The notes: generated by a model from the letters alone, not told the origin. A DNA stretch of 64,000 nucleotides from JBBATK01 sp044228285 (GCA_044228285.1 JBGAVD010000005.1:248001-312000); one strand, 5' to 3'. Positions 34,743 through 43,870 are shown, counted from the first letter of the stretch. Translations and numbers: made by a program.

Positions 34743-36026
34743 TTATGATTGTATTGACAATGGTATGTGGATGAGAAATGTGGTTCCTGCGCCTGGTTCA
34801 GAGTGTTTAACGCTGATTCGTCCTTGATGGTATTCTTCCACTATGCGTTGTGAGAGACTTAACCCAAGACCCCATCCACGAGCCTTGGTAGTATAGCCAG
34901 GCTGAAAGATCTGTTTGCGAACAGCACTTGACATTCCTTTGCCGTTGTCTTGTACCTCAATAATTGCAATGCGTTTACGATCATCCTTACGCATGCTTAG
35001 CGAAATCCGGCCGTCTTTGCTTTCTATAGCTTCAATAGCATTCTTAAGAAGATTCTCAAGCACCCAAGAAAATAGCTCCTTGTTTACCTCGCACTCAACC
35101 GCCTGCTCGTAGTTCCGAACGATCTCAAGGTGCCGAGAAAACTGAGGCAATCTCTTCTCGTAATACAGGCATACCGACTCGACGACCTCAACCAAATCAC
35201 ATCGTTCCCGTTTAGGCTTTGAACCAATGAGTGAAAACCTGTTTGCTATTACTTTAAGTCGCTCTACATCATTCGACATCTCCGCAAGAGTTGCCGTCCG
35301 AAGCTCGGGATCTTCCTCTTCTTTCATGATTTCAATCCATGCCAGTAAACTGGACAACGGAGTCCCTAATTGATGGGCAGCCTCCTTCGCCATTCCGACC
35401 CAAATACTCGTTTCCTCGGTACGTCTCAAGTGACTAAACGCTACATAACCTATACCTATGAAGACAGCCACAATGGCTATCTCAACATACGGCAGGTATC
35501 GAAGTCGCGTAACAAGGACTGAGTTAGTATAGTACACACGGTTAATGACACGGCCGTCTTGATCACGAATATCAATGCCTTTGTAACTCGCTTTCATCTT
35601 AAGAATGTACTCGTTCACAAACAGTGTTGTTTGCTTATGAGACCACTTGGGATCGATCTCAAGGTTTAGTGAAAATTGATCAAATGGCTCAACTGCACGG
35701 TCTTGGTCATCAGTAACAATTACCGGGAAGTTTATTGCGGGTGTGACTGAATCTCGGATGAAAAAGAAATCTAAGGACGAACCTGGACGCTCGTAACTCG
35801 CCGCACTAAAGGTTTGAATGATGTCGGCGTACAATCGAACGAGTTTCTGCTCACGCTCAACGAGCTGGCCAACAATGTTATGTGTATACAACAAGATAGC
35901 TGCAACAATCAACAATCCACCGCAAGTTAGCAAGACCTTGATTTGCCACTTGGTTAGAGATTTCTTCCACCATTTTGCTCTTACTCTGGTGCTTTGGGTG
36001 GATTCGTGTTTAATGTGTTGTGTCAA
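34743..36026 (-). CDS. Membrane sensor histidine kinase (orphan)
   Basis: A 427-residue inner-membrane kinase. Membrane helices lie at about 29-48 and 180-198, framing a periplasmic sensor of some 130 residues with no recognised fold. The phospho-acceptor His lies in MAKEAAHQLGTPLSSL (about residue 217). The ATPase domain has the N box NLLKNAIEAIES, the G1 box DNGKGM and the G2 region GYTTKARGWGLGLSLS. No response regulator is adjacent. The gene starts 11 bases after the hisS stop, so it is probably cotranscribed with hisS, an odd partnership. Confidence 0.93.
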   Translation of the reverse strand: MTQHIKHESTQSTRVRAKWWKKSLTKWQIKVLLTCGGLLIVAAILLYTHNIVGQLVEREQKLVRLYADIIQTFSAASYERPGSSLDFFFIRDSVTPAINFPVIVTDDQDRAVEPFDQFSLNLEIDPKWSHKQTTLFVNEYILKMKASYKGIDIRDQDGRVINRVYYTNSVLVTRLRYLPYVEIAIVAVFIGIGYVAFSHLRRTEETSIWVGMAKEAAHQLGTPLSSLLAWIEIMKEEEDPELRTATLAEMSNDVERLKVIANRFSLIGSKPKRERCDLVEVVESVCLYYEKRLPQFSRHLEIVRNYEQAVECEVNKELFSWVLENLLKNAIEAIESKDGRISLSMRKDDRKRIAIIEVQDNGKGMSSAVRKQIFQPGYTTKARGWGLGLSLSQRIVEEYHQGRISVKHSEPGAGTTFLIHIPLSIQS

Positions 36027-36037
36027 GGTCTTGATGT

Positions 36038-37291
36038 TTAATGACTAAGAACATTCACTGCATTATCAATGTCATAGCTGATTGTTTGTTGAGTGCCAGA
36101 GGCCATGTCCTTTATTGTTAAAGACTTATCGGCTATTTCTGTCTCACCTAAAATGAAAACTTGCTTCGCCCCAACTTTGTCTGCCTCTTTCATTTGATTC
36201 TTGAAGCTCCGGTGTTGCAGATCAAGACGACATGAGAATCCTGCTTGTCGAATACCTTTTGCGAGTTGAAGAGCGATGTCGCTGTATTGCGAATCGCAGA
36301 CTATATAGCTATCCACAGACTGACTTTGGCTTTGCTCTTCAGATTGTTGAGCCGATAGGAGAATGAGACGTTCCAGACCGATGCCGAAACCTACACCAGG
36401 CGCTGGTTGTGCTTGAAGACTCTCTAGAAGATTGTCATATCGTCCTCCCCCGCCAATTGCATCCTGTGCTCCGAGCTGTTCCGTCTTAAACTCAAAAACG
36501 GTATTTGTGTAATAATCGAGACCACGAACGAGTAGTGGGTTGATTACAAAAGGGACATTACAAGCATGTAGGAAACGCTGCACATCTTGAAAGTGCTTGG
36601 CAGAGACCTCATCCAACGAGTCAATGAGTTTCGGGGCTTGGGTCAAGATCTGCCGATCCGTCTCATCCTTGGAATCGAGGATCCTCAAGGGATTAGTGTC
36701 TAGCCGGCGTTGAGAATCTAGACTCAAGTCCGCTGTGTACTGACGCAGGTATTCTATAAGTTTTTGACGGTACAAGGCGCGAGTCTCTGCAGAGCCTAAA
36801 CTGTTTATCTGCAAAGAACACTCTTTGATACCACAATCTTGTATAAGCTGATGAGCAAGGCTTATGATCTCTGCATCGGCTTCGGGGTGGGCAGAGCCGA
36901 TACATTCAGCACCTATTTGATGAAACTGTCGTTGCCGACCGAGTTGAGGTCGCTCATAGCGAAAACATGCTCCGTAGTACCAAAGACGCAAGGTGGGTTG
37001 GGCACGAAGCATCGTATACTGCGCAACAGCGCGAGCGACAGGGGCAGTTAGTTCAGGGCGCAAGCAGATCAGATCGTCCGAGCGATCTGGGAAGCTGTAC
37101 ATCTCCTTCGAGACGACATCACTACCTTCTCCGGCGCTCTTGCGAAACAAGTCTGCTGATTCGATGATCGGTGTACGAATCTCCTCATAGCTGTATGCGG
37201 CACAGACTTTTCTAATGACCTCTTCCACGCGTTGCCACTGTCCAATTTCAGAAGGGAGAATGTCTTTTGTACCTTTTATGTTCTGTATCAT
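36038..37291 (-). CDS. hisS: Histidyl-tRNA synthetase
   Basis: A class II synthetase charging tRNA(His). The N-terminal IQNIKGTKDILPSE motif, motif 2 (RLWYYGACFRYERPQLGR), the histidine-binding loop GLDYYTNTVFEF and IGGGGRYDNLLE, and motif 3 (PGVGFGIGLERLIL) are all clear; a C-terminal anticodon-binding domain follows. I choose the ATG at 37291 (417 residues); the earlier ATG at 37321 lies inside the upstream terminator. A terminator ends only 12 bases before this start, so the gene needs a promoter within that element or readthrough. The histidine kinase gene follows at once. Confidence 0.95.
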   Translation of the reverse strand: MIQNIKGTKDILPSEIGQWQRVEEVIRKVCAAYSYEEIRTPIIESADLFRKSAGEGSDVVSKEMYSFPDRSDDLICLRPELTAPVARAVAQYTMLRAQPTLRLWYYGACFRYERPQLGRQRQFHQIGAECIGSAHPEADAEIISLAHQLIQDCGIKECSLQINSLGSAETRALYRQKLIEYLRQYTADLSLDSQRRLDTNPLRILDSKDETDRQILTQAPKLIDSLDEVSAKHFQDVQRFLHACNVPFVINPLLVRGLDYYTNTVFEFKTEQLGAQDAIGGGGRYDNLLESLQAQPAPGVGFGIGLERLILLSAQQSEEQSQSQSVDSYIVCDSQYSDIALQLAKGIRQAGFSCRLDLQHRSFKNQMKEADKVGAKQVFILGETEIADKSLTIKDMASGTQQTISYDIDNAVNVLSH

Positions 37292-37303
37292 GATTATTAG
37301 GCT

Positions 37304-37331
37304 AAAAAAAAGGGGCACCAAGCGTGCCCCT
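37304..37331 (-). terminator. Intrinsic terminator between the EIIA gene and hisS
   Basis: On the minus strand an 8-bp stem aggggcac/gtgcccct is followed by a run of T that ends 12 bases before the hisS ATG. It can end the EIIA transcript, or act as an attenuator for hisS. Confidence 0.85.
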
Positions 37332-37353
37332 CAAGGAAAAACGTTGTTGGGAC

Positions 37354-37812
37354 TTAGTTCTGGTCAGCACGTACAAGCAGTGCATGAATGTCTTCAGGTC
37401 GCTTCGCATTGAGGGCTTCGTGTCGGAAAGACTCACTCGATACAACACGTGAGATCTTGCTCAGAAGCTTCAAATGTGTACTGACTTGATCTTCCTTGCC
37501 AACAAGAATGACGACAATCTGGACTGGCTCATTATCAAGAGCGTCATAGTCAATAGGAGCGGCCAAGGTTACCAAAGCTGCCGACGTTTGTTTGACAGCA
37601 TTCGATTTGCCATGAGGCAATGCTATGCCGTGACCAATGCCAGTAGACATCAACTTCTCGCGTTCAAAGATGATTCGACGAACTTCATGAATATCATCAA
37701 TGTCACCGTTTCTTTTCAGAATGCCCGGCATATACTCAAGCAACTCATCTTTGGAATGAATTGGGACATTGACCTCAATGCGGGATGTGGTGATTATTTC
37801 CGAAATATTCAT
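37354..37812 (-). CDS. PTS EIIA (fructose/nitrogen type) domain protein
   Basis: A 152-residue stand-alone EIIA domain, PtsN-like. The phosphorylated His lies in GIGHGIALPHGKSNAVKQ (about residue 67), with LPHGKS a family hallmark, followed by VTLAAPIDYDALDNEPVQIVVILVG. No EI, HPr, EIIB or EIIC gene is in the window, so a regulatory rather than sugar-uptake role is likely. It has its own promoter candidate at 37837 and a terminator after it. Confidence 0.88.
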   Translation of the reverse strand: MNISEIITTSRIEVNVPIHSKDELLEYMPGILKRNGDIDDIHEVRRIIFEREKLMSTGIGHGIALPHGKSNAVKQTSAALVTLAAPIDYDALDNEPVQIVVILVGKEDQVSTHLKLLSKISRVVSSESFRHEALNAKRPEDIHALLVRADQN

Positions 37813-37836
37813 GTGCTAGGGTCGGGACTGGATGAA

Positions 37837-37866
37837 CAAAAATACACAGCTTATTGCTGAGAGCAA
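37837..37866 (-). promoter_or_regulatory. Bacteroidota-type promoter for the EIIA gene
   Basis: On the minus strand: TTG (37866-37864), 19 bases, then TATTTTTG (37844-37837), 25 bases before the EIIA ATG. This matches both elements of the TTG-N19-TAnnTTTG consensus. Confidence 0.6.
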
Positions 37867-37884
37867 GATTGAAAACGATGATGA

Positions 37885-40386
37885 TCAGATATCTCGCCAC
37901 TGCTGAACTTTCGTTTGGAACTGATCAGCAAGGTCTTTCGCGAGCTCAATGTCATCTGCTTCCGCAATGATCGTGAACTCACCTCGCTCTTTGTCTGGCA
38001 GAAGGAGTACCGAAGACTCCCCTTCAACGATCTTTACCCCGTCAATGAGTTCCCGTTCTTTGCCCTCAGAATACTCCATCGCACAGCGCATCACTTTGCC
38101 TTTGAGCTCCCAAGGACAGGGCACGGCTGACTTGATCTGGTGTCGCTTTGGCAGCTTCTGATCCAAGTCGGCAAGAACATAACCGGTCTGGCTCAACATC
38201 TCCAAGATTTTTGCAATAGAGTACAAAGCATCAGAGGCAAACATGTACTCTGTAAAGATGAACCCACCTCTCGTACCACCAACAAAGGCAATATCAGGAT
38301 TTCTTGTTGCATCCATCATAGCAGCATGAGAGTTCTTTATGCGAAGCACTGGCACATCATATTCTGCTGCTATCATGTCGACTTCTTTCGTAGCCTCGAC
38401 CGGTACTGCAATAGAGAAATTCTTACGCTCCCGATTGGTTTCCAAGAAGAGCTTGGTTACAATACTGATCAGTCTCATGGAGGAGAACCAGTATCCGCGT
38501 TCGTCAATCAACGCAATACGCTCGGCTCCTGGGTCGATTTTGAATCCCACTTGGTAGCCCAACGATCGCATAACTGTTGATACCTCATCTTGGTTGACAG
38601 GGTCATAGGTGTTCACAGATGCACGGGCGGCATCAACATAGCTGTTCATCGCAAGTACATTGCATTGAAGTCGTCCAAGAATATTTGGGAAGACGGCGCT
38701 TGCAGCGCCGAAACTATAGTCAACGAGCAGCTTATAGTTTCTCTTGGAAATCAAGTCGACGTTCAGCTTTTCAATGTAGCCATTGATGTAATTCTCTATC
38801 TGGCGTTCTGGAAAATTCAGACCACCAACCGCTTCTTGAGCGGCTCGTTTAATGTCTTCGCCAAAGAAGAAACGCTCTATCTTCTTCGTCATATCGTTCG
38901 TGATGTCGCGGCCATCACTAGCAAACAGAATGATATCCGTTTTGTTCGCTGTTCGTACAGATTTACGAACATGGAAGCCGGCTTGGAACGCGCCATTTCG
39001 CGTATGCTGACGAGTTTGAGGAATCGGAGTGGTTTGCAGGTCGACCACGTTGACACCGACCGACATCAAACCTGCAACAATTGCTCGCTTCATCATTCGT
39101 GAAGTGGGATCCGTGTCTCGAGACGCAACAAGAGTTGTGGAGATTCCCAACGCATTGCCAATGGAAGCACCCAGGCGTGCGCCAAACTCCGGATTCATCT
39201 CGAGGTTGGAAAGTCCGCTAATACGAGCATCCGTAAATAGCTCACGAAGCCACTTTTCTTCCTGTACCAAGCTGTGGGAAAGCCGTGCATACGGCTCCAC
39301 CGTCTTTTGGTTCCAGAGTTTGATGTTGGAACGGAGTTCAGCATGATCACCGATGTGGCAATGCTCAGCAATGAACACATTCTCTTCGATGGTAACATCA
39401 TTCGCAATAGTGGTATCGTTACAGATCACATCGCTACTGATATCGCAGCGCTCGCCCACTTGGACGTTATTCCAGAGAATTGATGACTGTATAGAACTGC
39501 CATTCCCTATTTGAACATTGTCGCCCACAATCGTATCAGCAAGCTTTGCATACTCACCAATCACCACGTTCTTACCGAGAGCCACAAATCCTTCGAGACG
39601 AGCGGTCGAGGCAATGCTGCAACCGCTATCTTGCCGCACTTGACCATCTAAGGCACCAGCTATCTCTAGTTGGACCCTTGAGCTGAGAACATCTTGAACG
39701 GCCGTCTGATATTCATTAAGATTCCCAATGTCTCTCCAATATCCGTCAGCAACATATCCAAACAAGGGTAGCTGCTTTTGGAGCATCAAAGGAAAGAGAT
39801 CTTTGCTGAAGTCAAACTCCTTCTGAAAAGGAATGAGGTCTAAGGCTTCTGGCTCAAAAATGTAGATACCCGTATTAATGGTATCACTGAACACTTCGCC
39901 CCATGAAGGCTTCTCCAAGAAACGTGTGATTCTCCCATCTTCAGACCGAAGAACAATTCCGTACGCGAGCGGGTTCTGTACATGAGTTAGCAAGATGGTC
40001 GCCATGGCCTTGTTTTGCTCATGATAGGCAATTGCTTTGCCCAGATCGAAATCTGTGAGAACATCACCACTGATAATGATGAATCGCTGCTTCAAATGCT
40101 CAGCAGCATTGCGTACAGCGCCTGCCGTTCCGTAGTCCGCCGCAGCCAGCACGTAATCCATTGATACACCATGACGTGAGCCATCGCCAAAATGAGAGGT
40201 GATGATTTCCGGCTGGAAGTAAAGCACACTGAGCACATCGCGAATGTTGTGTCGCTTGAGGAGATTGACAATATGCTCCATCAGCGGCGCATTGGCCAAT
40301 GGAACCATAGGTTTTGGGATGCTGACAGTAAGCGGACGCAGACGCGTTCCGAAACCTCCGGCCATAATGACTGCTTTGGTCGTCAT
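37885..40386 (-). CDS. Nucleotidyltransferase / hexapeptide / phosphomannomutase-like fusion protein
   Basis: An 833-residue three-part protein. Residues 1 to about 240 are a sugar-phosphate nucleotidyltransferase (VIMAGGFGTRLRPLT at the start, then GYWRDIGNLNEY), as in mannose-1-phosphate guanylyltransferases. Residues about 255-370 form hexapeptide repeats. From about 390 it resembles phosphomannomutases but with altered key sites: the phosphoserine loop reads ASRDTDPTSRMMKRA, and the usual metal loop DGDADR is replaced by KIDPGAERIALID. The mutase half may be inactive or regulatory. GDP-mannose or another nucleotide sugar for glycans is likely. I use the ATG at 40386, where MTTKAVIMAGG begins. 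Confidence 0.87.
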   Translation of the reverse strand: MTTKAVIMAGGFGTRLRPLTVSIPKPMVPLANAPLMEHIVNLLKRHNIRDVLSVLYFQPEIITSHFGDGSRHGVSMDYVLAAADYGTAGAVRNAAEHLKQRFIIISGDVLTDFDLGKAIAYHEQNKAMATILLTHVQNPLAYGIVLRSEDGRITRFLEKPSWGEVFSDTINTGIYIFEPEALDLIPFQKEFDFSKDLFPLMLQKQLPLFGYVADGYWRDIGNLNEYQTAVQDVLSSRVQLEIAGALDGQVRQDSGCSIASTARLEGFVALGKNVVIGEYAKLADTIVGDNVQIGNGSSIQSSILWNNVQVGERCDISSDVICNDTTIANDVTIEENVFIAEHCHIGDHAELRSNIKLWNQKTVEPYARLSHSLVQEEKWLRELFTDARISGLSNLEMNPEFGARLGASIGNALGISTTLVASRDTDPTSRMMKRAIVAGLMSVGVNVVDLQTTPIPQTRQHTRNGAFQAGFHVRKSVRTANKTDIILFASDGRDITNDMTKKIERFFFGEDIKRAAQEAVGGLNFPERQIENYINGYIEKLNVDLISKRNYKLLVDYSFGAASAVFPNILGRLQCNVLAMNSYVDAARASVNTYDPVNQDEVSTVMRSLGYQVGFKIDPGAERIALIDERGYWFSSMRLISIVTKLFLETNRERKNFSIAVPVEATKEVDMIAAEYDVPVLRIKNSHAAMMDATRNPDIAFVGGTRGGFIFTEYMFASDALYSIAKILEMLSQTGYVLADLDQKLPKRHQIKSAVPCPWELKGKVMRCAMEYSEGKERELIDGVKIVEGESSVLLLPDKERGEFTIIAEADDIELAKDLADQFQTKVQQWRDI

Positions 40387-40521
40387 AACACACGTGAAGA
40401 TTGGATGAATACCCCTTTGCAGCAAAATACACAGCAGGGTTGAAGCTGAGCCTGCTAAAAATTGGCTTCTTTGGCTAATAATAGACAATCTGGCCTGGGT
40501 CTAAAAAAAACAAGCTCTTCA

Positions 40522-40552
40522 TTTCGCAATCCCTTAGAACAGCGTATCTTTG
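40522..40552 (+). promoter_or_regulatory. Bacteroidota-type promoter for the lipoprotein pair
   Basis: TTTC (40522-40525), 19 bases, TATCTTTG (40545-40552), 38 bases before the ATG at 40591. The downstream core matches TAnnTTTG fully and the upstream element differs from TTTG by one base. Confidence 0.55.
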
Positions 40553-40590
40553 CTGTACTGCTATGTACCATCATTAGAAAGGGGAAGAAT

Positions 40591-40938
40591 ATGTCTGGAG
40601 TGACTATTCTCAGGACCTGCGGAATCGGACTCGGCTTCGCTCTTGCACTCGGTACTGTAGGCTGCACCAAAATGATTCAACCGGAACAGCTTACAGAGTT
40701 GCGCTCATTACGCGCACGTGAAGTGCAATTGAATAAGTCGATCAACGATAGGGAAACGCAAAAGTCCAAACTGCAAAAGGAACTTGCCCTTCGTCAAACA
40801 GAAACGAAGCAGTGCAACGATCGCCGTTCATTCGTACTCGCGAAGTTGAACAATTTCCCAGGCGTGTTAGGCGAGCCATTGTCAGAGAATCCTCCGCCTC
40901 CACCGGAGCCCGACAAAAAAGCTAAGAAGAAGAAGTAA
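40591..40938 (+). CDS. Small coiled-coil lipoprotein, unknown function
   Basis: A 115-residue lipoprotein. The signal segment MSGVTILRTCGIGLGFALAL leads to a lipobox TVGC (lipidated Cys about 25). A helical, charged middle (about 35-80) looks like a coiled coil. The tail is Pro- then Lys-rich (NPPPPPEPDKKAKKKK), suggesting contact with peptidoglycan or another polyanion. GAAAGGGGAAG precedes the ATG. It lies 31 bases before the next lipoprotein gene, and both end in unusual low-complexity tails. Confidence 0.75.
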   Translation: MSGVTILRTCGIGLGFALALGTVGCTKMIQPEQLTELRSLRAREVQLNKSINDRETQKSKLQKELALRQTETKQCNDRRSFVLAKLNNFPGVLGEPLSENPPPPPEPDKKAKKKK

Positions 40939-40969
40939 CAACATTTTGCAACAAACAAAGGACACTATT

Positions 40970-41854
40970 ATGAAAAACATAATCTTTTCCGCTCTTGCAA
41001 GTGTTGTACTCCTAACACTTGCTAGTTGTGGATCAAGTACGGTGATTCCGGCTCCGGAATCAAAACTTGACAGCCTCCTCACTTTTGACGAAGCAAATCT
41101 TCGTTTGAATGATTGGCGATCAAAAATTGGCGGTCTTGAAGCACGCGACTCATCGCTCGCTGCTGATAATAAAATGCTCGAAGACAAGCTCGAAGCAGAA
41201 AAGAATGCACTGAAGAAGTGTAATGACGACATTTATGCCCTGGTCCATGCAACCGATGCAAGCGTCAATGATTTCAAGGATCGTCTTGGTAAGTTAGAAG
41301 GTCGCATCCGTGAGCTCAAGGGTCTCGATGATGACAATTTCGAGCTGCGTAAGAACGAAGTCTATGATCTTGCAAAAGAATGGAATGCACTCCGAGCAAT
41401 GCAGATCTCCGTACTTCCAGATTTCTTCGATCGAGTTGTTCAAGCTCGCGTTGACATCAACTCGTTGATGGAACGCAAAGTCGTCAAGAAGTCTAAGAAC
41501 TACACTGTCCGTTCTTGGGAACAGTACAAGGACTGCTTGTGGAACATCGCAGGTCAGTCAGATATCTATGGTGACCCATTCCAGTGGGTAAAACTCTGGC
41601 AAGGCAATTCGAACATTATTCGCAATCCAGATATCATTAAACAGGGTATGGAACTAACCGTTCCACCTCCTGGACCAAAGACAACGGATGAGCAAAAAGC
41701 TGAACGTATGTATTGGAGAAAGAAGAAAGCAGCTCAGGAAGCAAACCTGAAACTGCCTGACGCTCCAGCTCCTGCTGCTGCCCCAGCTCCGGCTCCTGCC
41801 CCAGCAGCTCCCGCGAAGAAGATGGACGAAAAAGGCGAAAAGAAAGGTAACTAA
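40970..41854 (+). CDS. Lipoprotein with coiled coil and LysM-like domain
   Basis: A 294-residue lipoprotein. The signal MKNIIFSALASVVLLTLASC gives a lipidated Cys at residue 20. Coiled-coil helices span about 40-165. Residues about 178-235 (YTVRSWEQYKDCLWNIAGQS ... PDIIKQGMELTVPPPG) look like a diverged LysM peptidoglycan-binding domain. A tail of Ala-Pro repeats then Lys/Glu follows (PAPAAAPAPAPAPAAPAKK). It could tether the outer membrane to the cell wall. Cotranscribed with the small lipoprotein gene upstream, and ends at a terminator. Confidence 0.8.
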   Translation: MKNIIFSALASVVLLTLASCGSSTVIPAPESKLDSLLTFDEANLRLNDWRSKIGGLEARDSSLAADNKMLEDKLEAEKNALKKCNDDIYALVHATDASVNDFKDRLGKLEGRIRELKGLDDDNFELRKNEVYDLAKEWNALRAMQISVLPDFFDRVVQARVDINSLMERKVVKKSKNYTVRSWEQYKDCLWNIAGQSDIYGDPFQWVKLWQGNSNIIRNPDIIKQGMELTVPPPGPKTTDEQKAERMYWRKKKAAQEANLKLPDAPAPAAAPAPAPAPAAPAKKMDEKGEKKGN

Positions 41855-41881
41855 TGCGCCTTCTCCTCTGCTAACTGTTTC

Positions 41882-41913
41882 AACCCCGCGGAAATGTTCT
41901 CCGTGGGGTTTTT
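41882..41913 (+). terminator. Terminator after the lipoprotein pair
   Basis: 11-bp stem aaccccgcgga/tccgtggggtt (one G-T pair), seven-base loop, then T run. Confidence 0.9.
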
Positions 41914-41959
41914 ATTTCGTATCAGTATCATTTTCAATCATGTCGAGTTTCTGCTGCCT

Positions 41960-42973
41960 ATGGATTTAGTTGACAAGAAAGTCAAAATTGGCGATATCGA
42001 CCCCTTGGTTCTCTTTGGCTCCAATGACGCACATCTGCAGTTCATTGAAAGTCGATTCAACGCCTCGGTGGTTTTTCGCAATAACACCCTGAGTCTCCGA
42101 GGCGAAGCCGAGGAGATTAAACAACTAGAAGCAGTGTTTCAAGAAATGCTCTATCTGGTCAAGAAAAAGGGTACACTGACAATGCACAATGTTGCGGAGA
42201 TCATAGAACTGGTTCTGCAATCCAATTCTCCTAAGCAGAGTCCAGAACTCTCCCCCTCTACATCAGCCGGCGGAAAAGATAATGTGATACTGTGGGGACG
42301 TAAGGATCCCATAAAAGCAAAGACTCCTCGCCAGATAGAGTACATGGAGCTTATGCAGAAGAACGACCTCGTGTTTTCGATTGGACCAGCGGGAACTGGT
42401 AAAACGTACCTTGCTGTTGCTATGGCGTTGGCAGCACTTCGAAACAATGAAGTGAACAAGATAGTGCTCACTCGCCCAGCTGTTGAGGCTGGCGAGTCTT
42501 TAGGATATCTACCCGGTGATCTTCTCGACAAAGTGAATCCATATCTGCGGCCTCTGCTGGATGCTGTTGCCGACATGCTCACGCCCGAAAAATTGCGTAG
42601 CCTAAACGAGAAAAATATGATTGAGATTATCCCCCTCGCATACATGCGTGGACGTACTCTCAACAATGCCTTCATTATTCTGGACGAGGCGCAGAACACG
42701 ACTCCGACGCAGATGAAGATGTTTCTGACTCGTTTGGGATTTGGCTCTAAAGCCATTGTTACAGGCGATGTCACGCAGATTGACCTTGCAGCTAAACAAC
42801 CGTCAGGATTGATTGAAGCCCAAAAAGTGTTGCTGGACGTGCCGGGAATCGCCTTTGTGTACTTTGAAAAGTCTGATGTTGTACGCCATCGCTTAGTAGC
42901 AAACATCATTGATGCATACGAGAAAGACGCGCAGCGACTTTCAGAATTGAATGCGTCAAAATCAAAACCTTGA
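41960..42973 (+). CDS. PhoH-family ATPase
   Basis: A 337-residue cytosolic P-loop protein related to helicase superfamily 1. A small N-terminal KH-like region is followed by the PhoH domain with Walker A FSIGPAGTGKTYLAVAMAL (near residue 140), RPAVEAGESLGYLPGDL, Walker B AFIILDEAQNTTPTQMKMFL and the GDVTQIDL motif. PhoH2-type relatives have RNA helicase/nuclease activity; this one lacks a PIN domain. I choose the ATG at 41960 since an earlier frame start lies in the terminator loop. It precedes cdaA. Confidence 0.92.
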   Translation: MDLVDKKVKIGDIDPLVLFGSNDAHLQFIESRFNASVVFRNNTLSLRGEAEEIKQLEAVFQEMLYLVKKKGTLTMHNVAEIIELVLQSNSPKQSPELSPSTSAGGKDNVILWGRKDPIKAKTPRQIEYMELMQKNDLVFSIGPAGTGKTYLAVAMALAALRNNEVNKIVLTRPAVEAGESLGYLPGDLLDKVNPYLRPLLDAVADMLTPEKLRSLNEKNMIEIIPLAYMRGRTLNNAFIILDEAQNTTPTQMKMFLTRLGFGSKAIVTGDVTQIDLAAKQPSGLIEAQKVLLDVPGIAFVYFEKSDVVRHRLVANIIDAYEKDAQRLSELNASKSKP

Positions 42974-43051
42974 TTCGCTTCGTCTTGACATGATCAAGAT
43001 GACATACGTTATTGCTTTCGTTCTATCACGATGTGATTCTCATTCTCGAAC

Positions 43052-43870
43052 ATGCTCGTTCTCTTTACCATAGGTTTCTTGCAAGTAACACTCATCGATC
43101 TGATCGATGTGGGATTGGCTGCGATTATCCTGTATTGGGTGTATAGAGCACTTCGGGCAACTGTCGCTATACAAATCCTGATTGGTCTACTCTTCCTCAT
43201 AGCAGTTTCCTTTGTGGTAAATAGTGCCAACATGAAAGCTCTAAGCTGGATTGTGAATGCGATCGCAAACATTTGGTTGCTCGCCTTTATTGTACTCTTC
43301 CAGCCTGAGTTACGACGTATCCTGACTGCTCTTACCAGGACTCGTGTGTTTCGACTCTTTGTACGCATCAATCTCAACCAGACCATTGACGAGGTCATCG
43401 ATGCGGTTCGAGAATTCAGCGAGAAGCACATTGGCGCACTCATCGTTTTTACACGCAATCAGAATATTCGCATCACGATAGAGACAGGAGTACCATTACA
43501 AGCCGTTGTTTCTACGGAGTTGCTTGCATCGGTCTTCAATACTCGTTCACCGTTGCATGACGGAGCAGTTATTCTCGATGGACAAACACTCGTGGCTGCG
43601 CGATGTATTTTGCCTCTTAGCAATGCGATGAAACGCGGAGGTCGAAATTTAGGCACTCGCCATCGTGCTGGCCTAGGGCTGAGCGAACATGCAGATGTTC
43701 TTGTTCTGATCGTCTCGGAAGAAACTGGTGGTATATCGCTTGCATTTGAAGGCGAACTGACCATGAATGTACCAATAGTCTCGCTGCGTGAAGAACTCAC
43801 GAGAATCCTATCGGATAGAACAACGGTGAAGGATGCTATCGAAGAGTTCCATCAGGACGACTCTCACTAA
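43052..43870 (+). CDS. cdaA: CdaA, membrane diadenylate cyclase
   Basis: A 272-residue enzyme making c-di-AMP from two ATP. Three N-terminal membrane helices (residues about 5-25, 35-55, 65-85) match CdaA/DacA. The DAC domain shows the catalytic DGA in NTRSPLHDGAVILDG and the GTRHRAG motif. In other bacteria c-di-AMP controls potassium and osmolyte transport and cell-wall state. The usual partner CdaR is not next to it. The downstream pcm gene begins five bases after its stop. Confidence 0.93.
   Translation: MLVLFTIGFLQVTLIDLIDVGLAAIILYWVYRALRATVAIQILIGLLFLIAVSFVVNSANMKALSWIVNAIANIWLLAFIVLFQPELRRILTALTRTRVFRLFVRINLNQTIDEVIDAVREFSEKHIGALIVFTRNQNIRITIETGVPLQAVVSTELLASVFNTRSPLHDGAVILDGQTLVAARCILPLSNAMKRGGRNLGTRHRAGLGLSEHADVLVLIVSEETGGISLAFEGELTMNVPIVSLREELTRILSDRTTVKDAIEEFHQDDSH

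Noticed and set aside
42151..42909. Long antisense frame (252 codons) across phoH
   Set aside because: A shadow of the strongly supported PhoH gene; Ser/Arg-rich translation with no domain.
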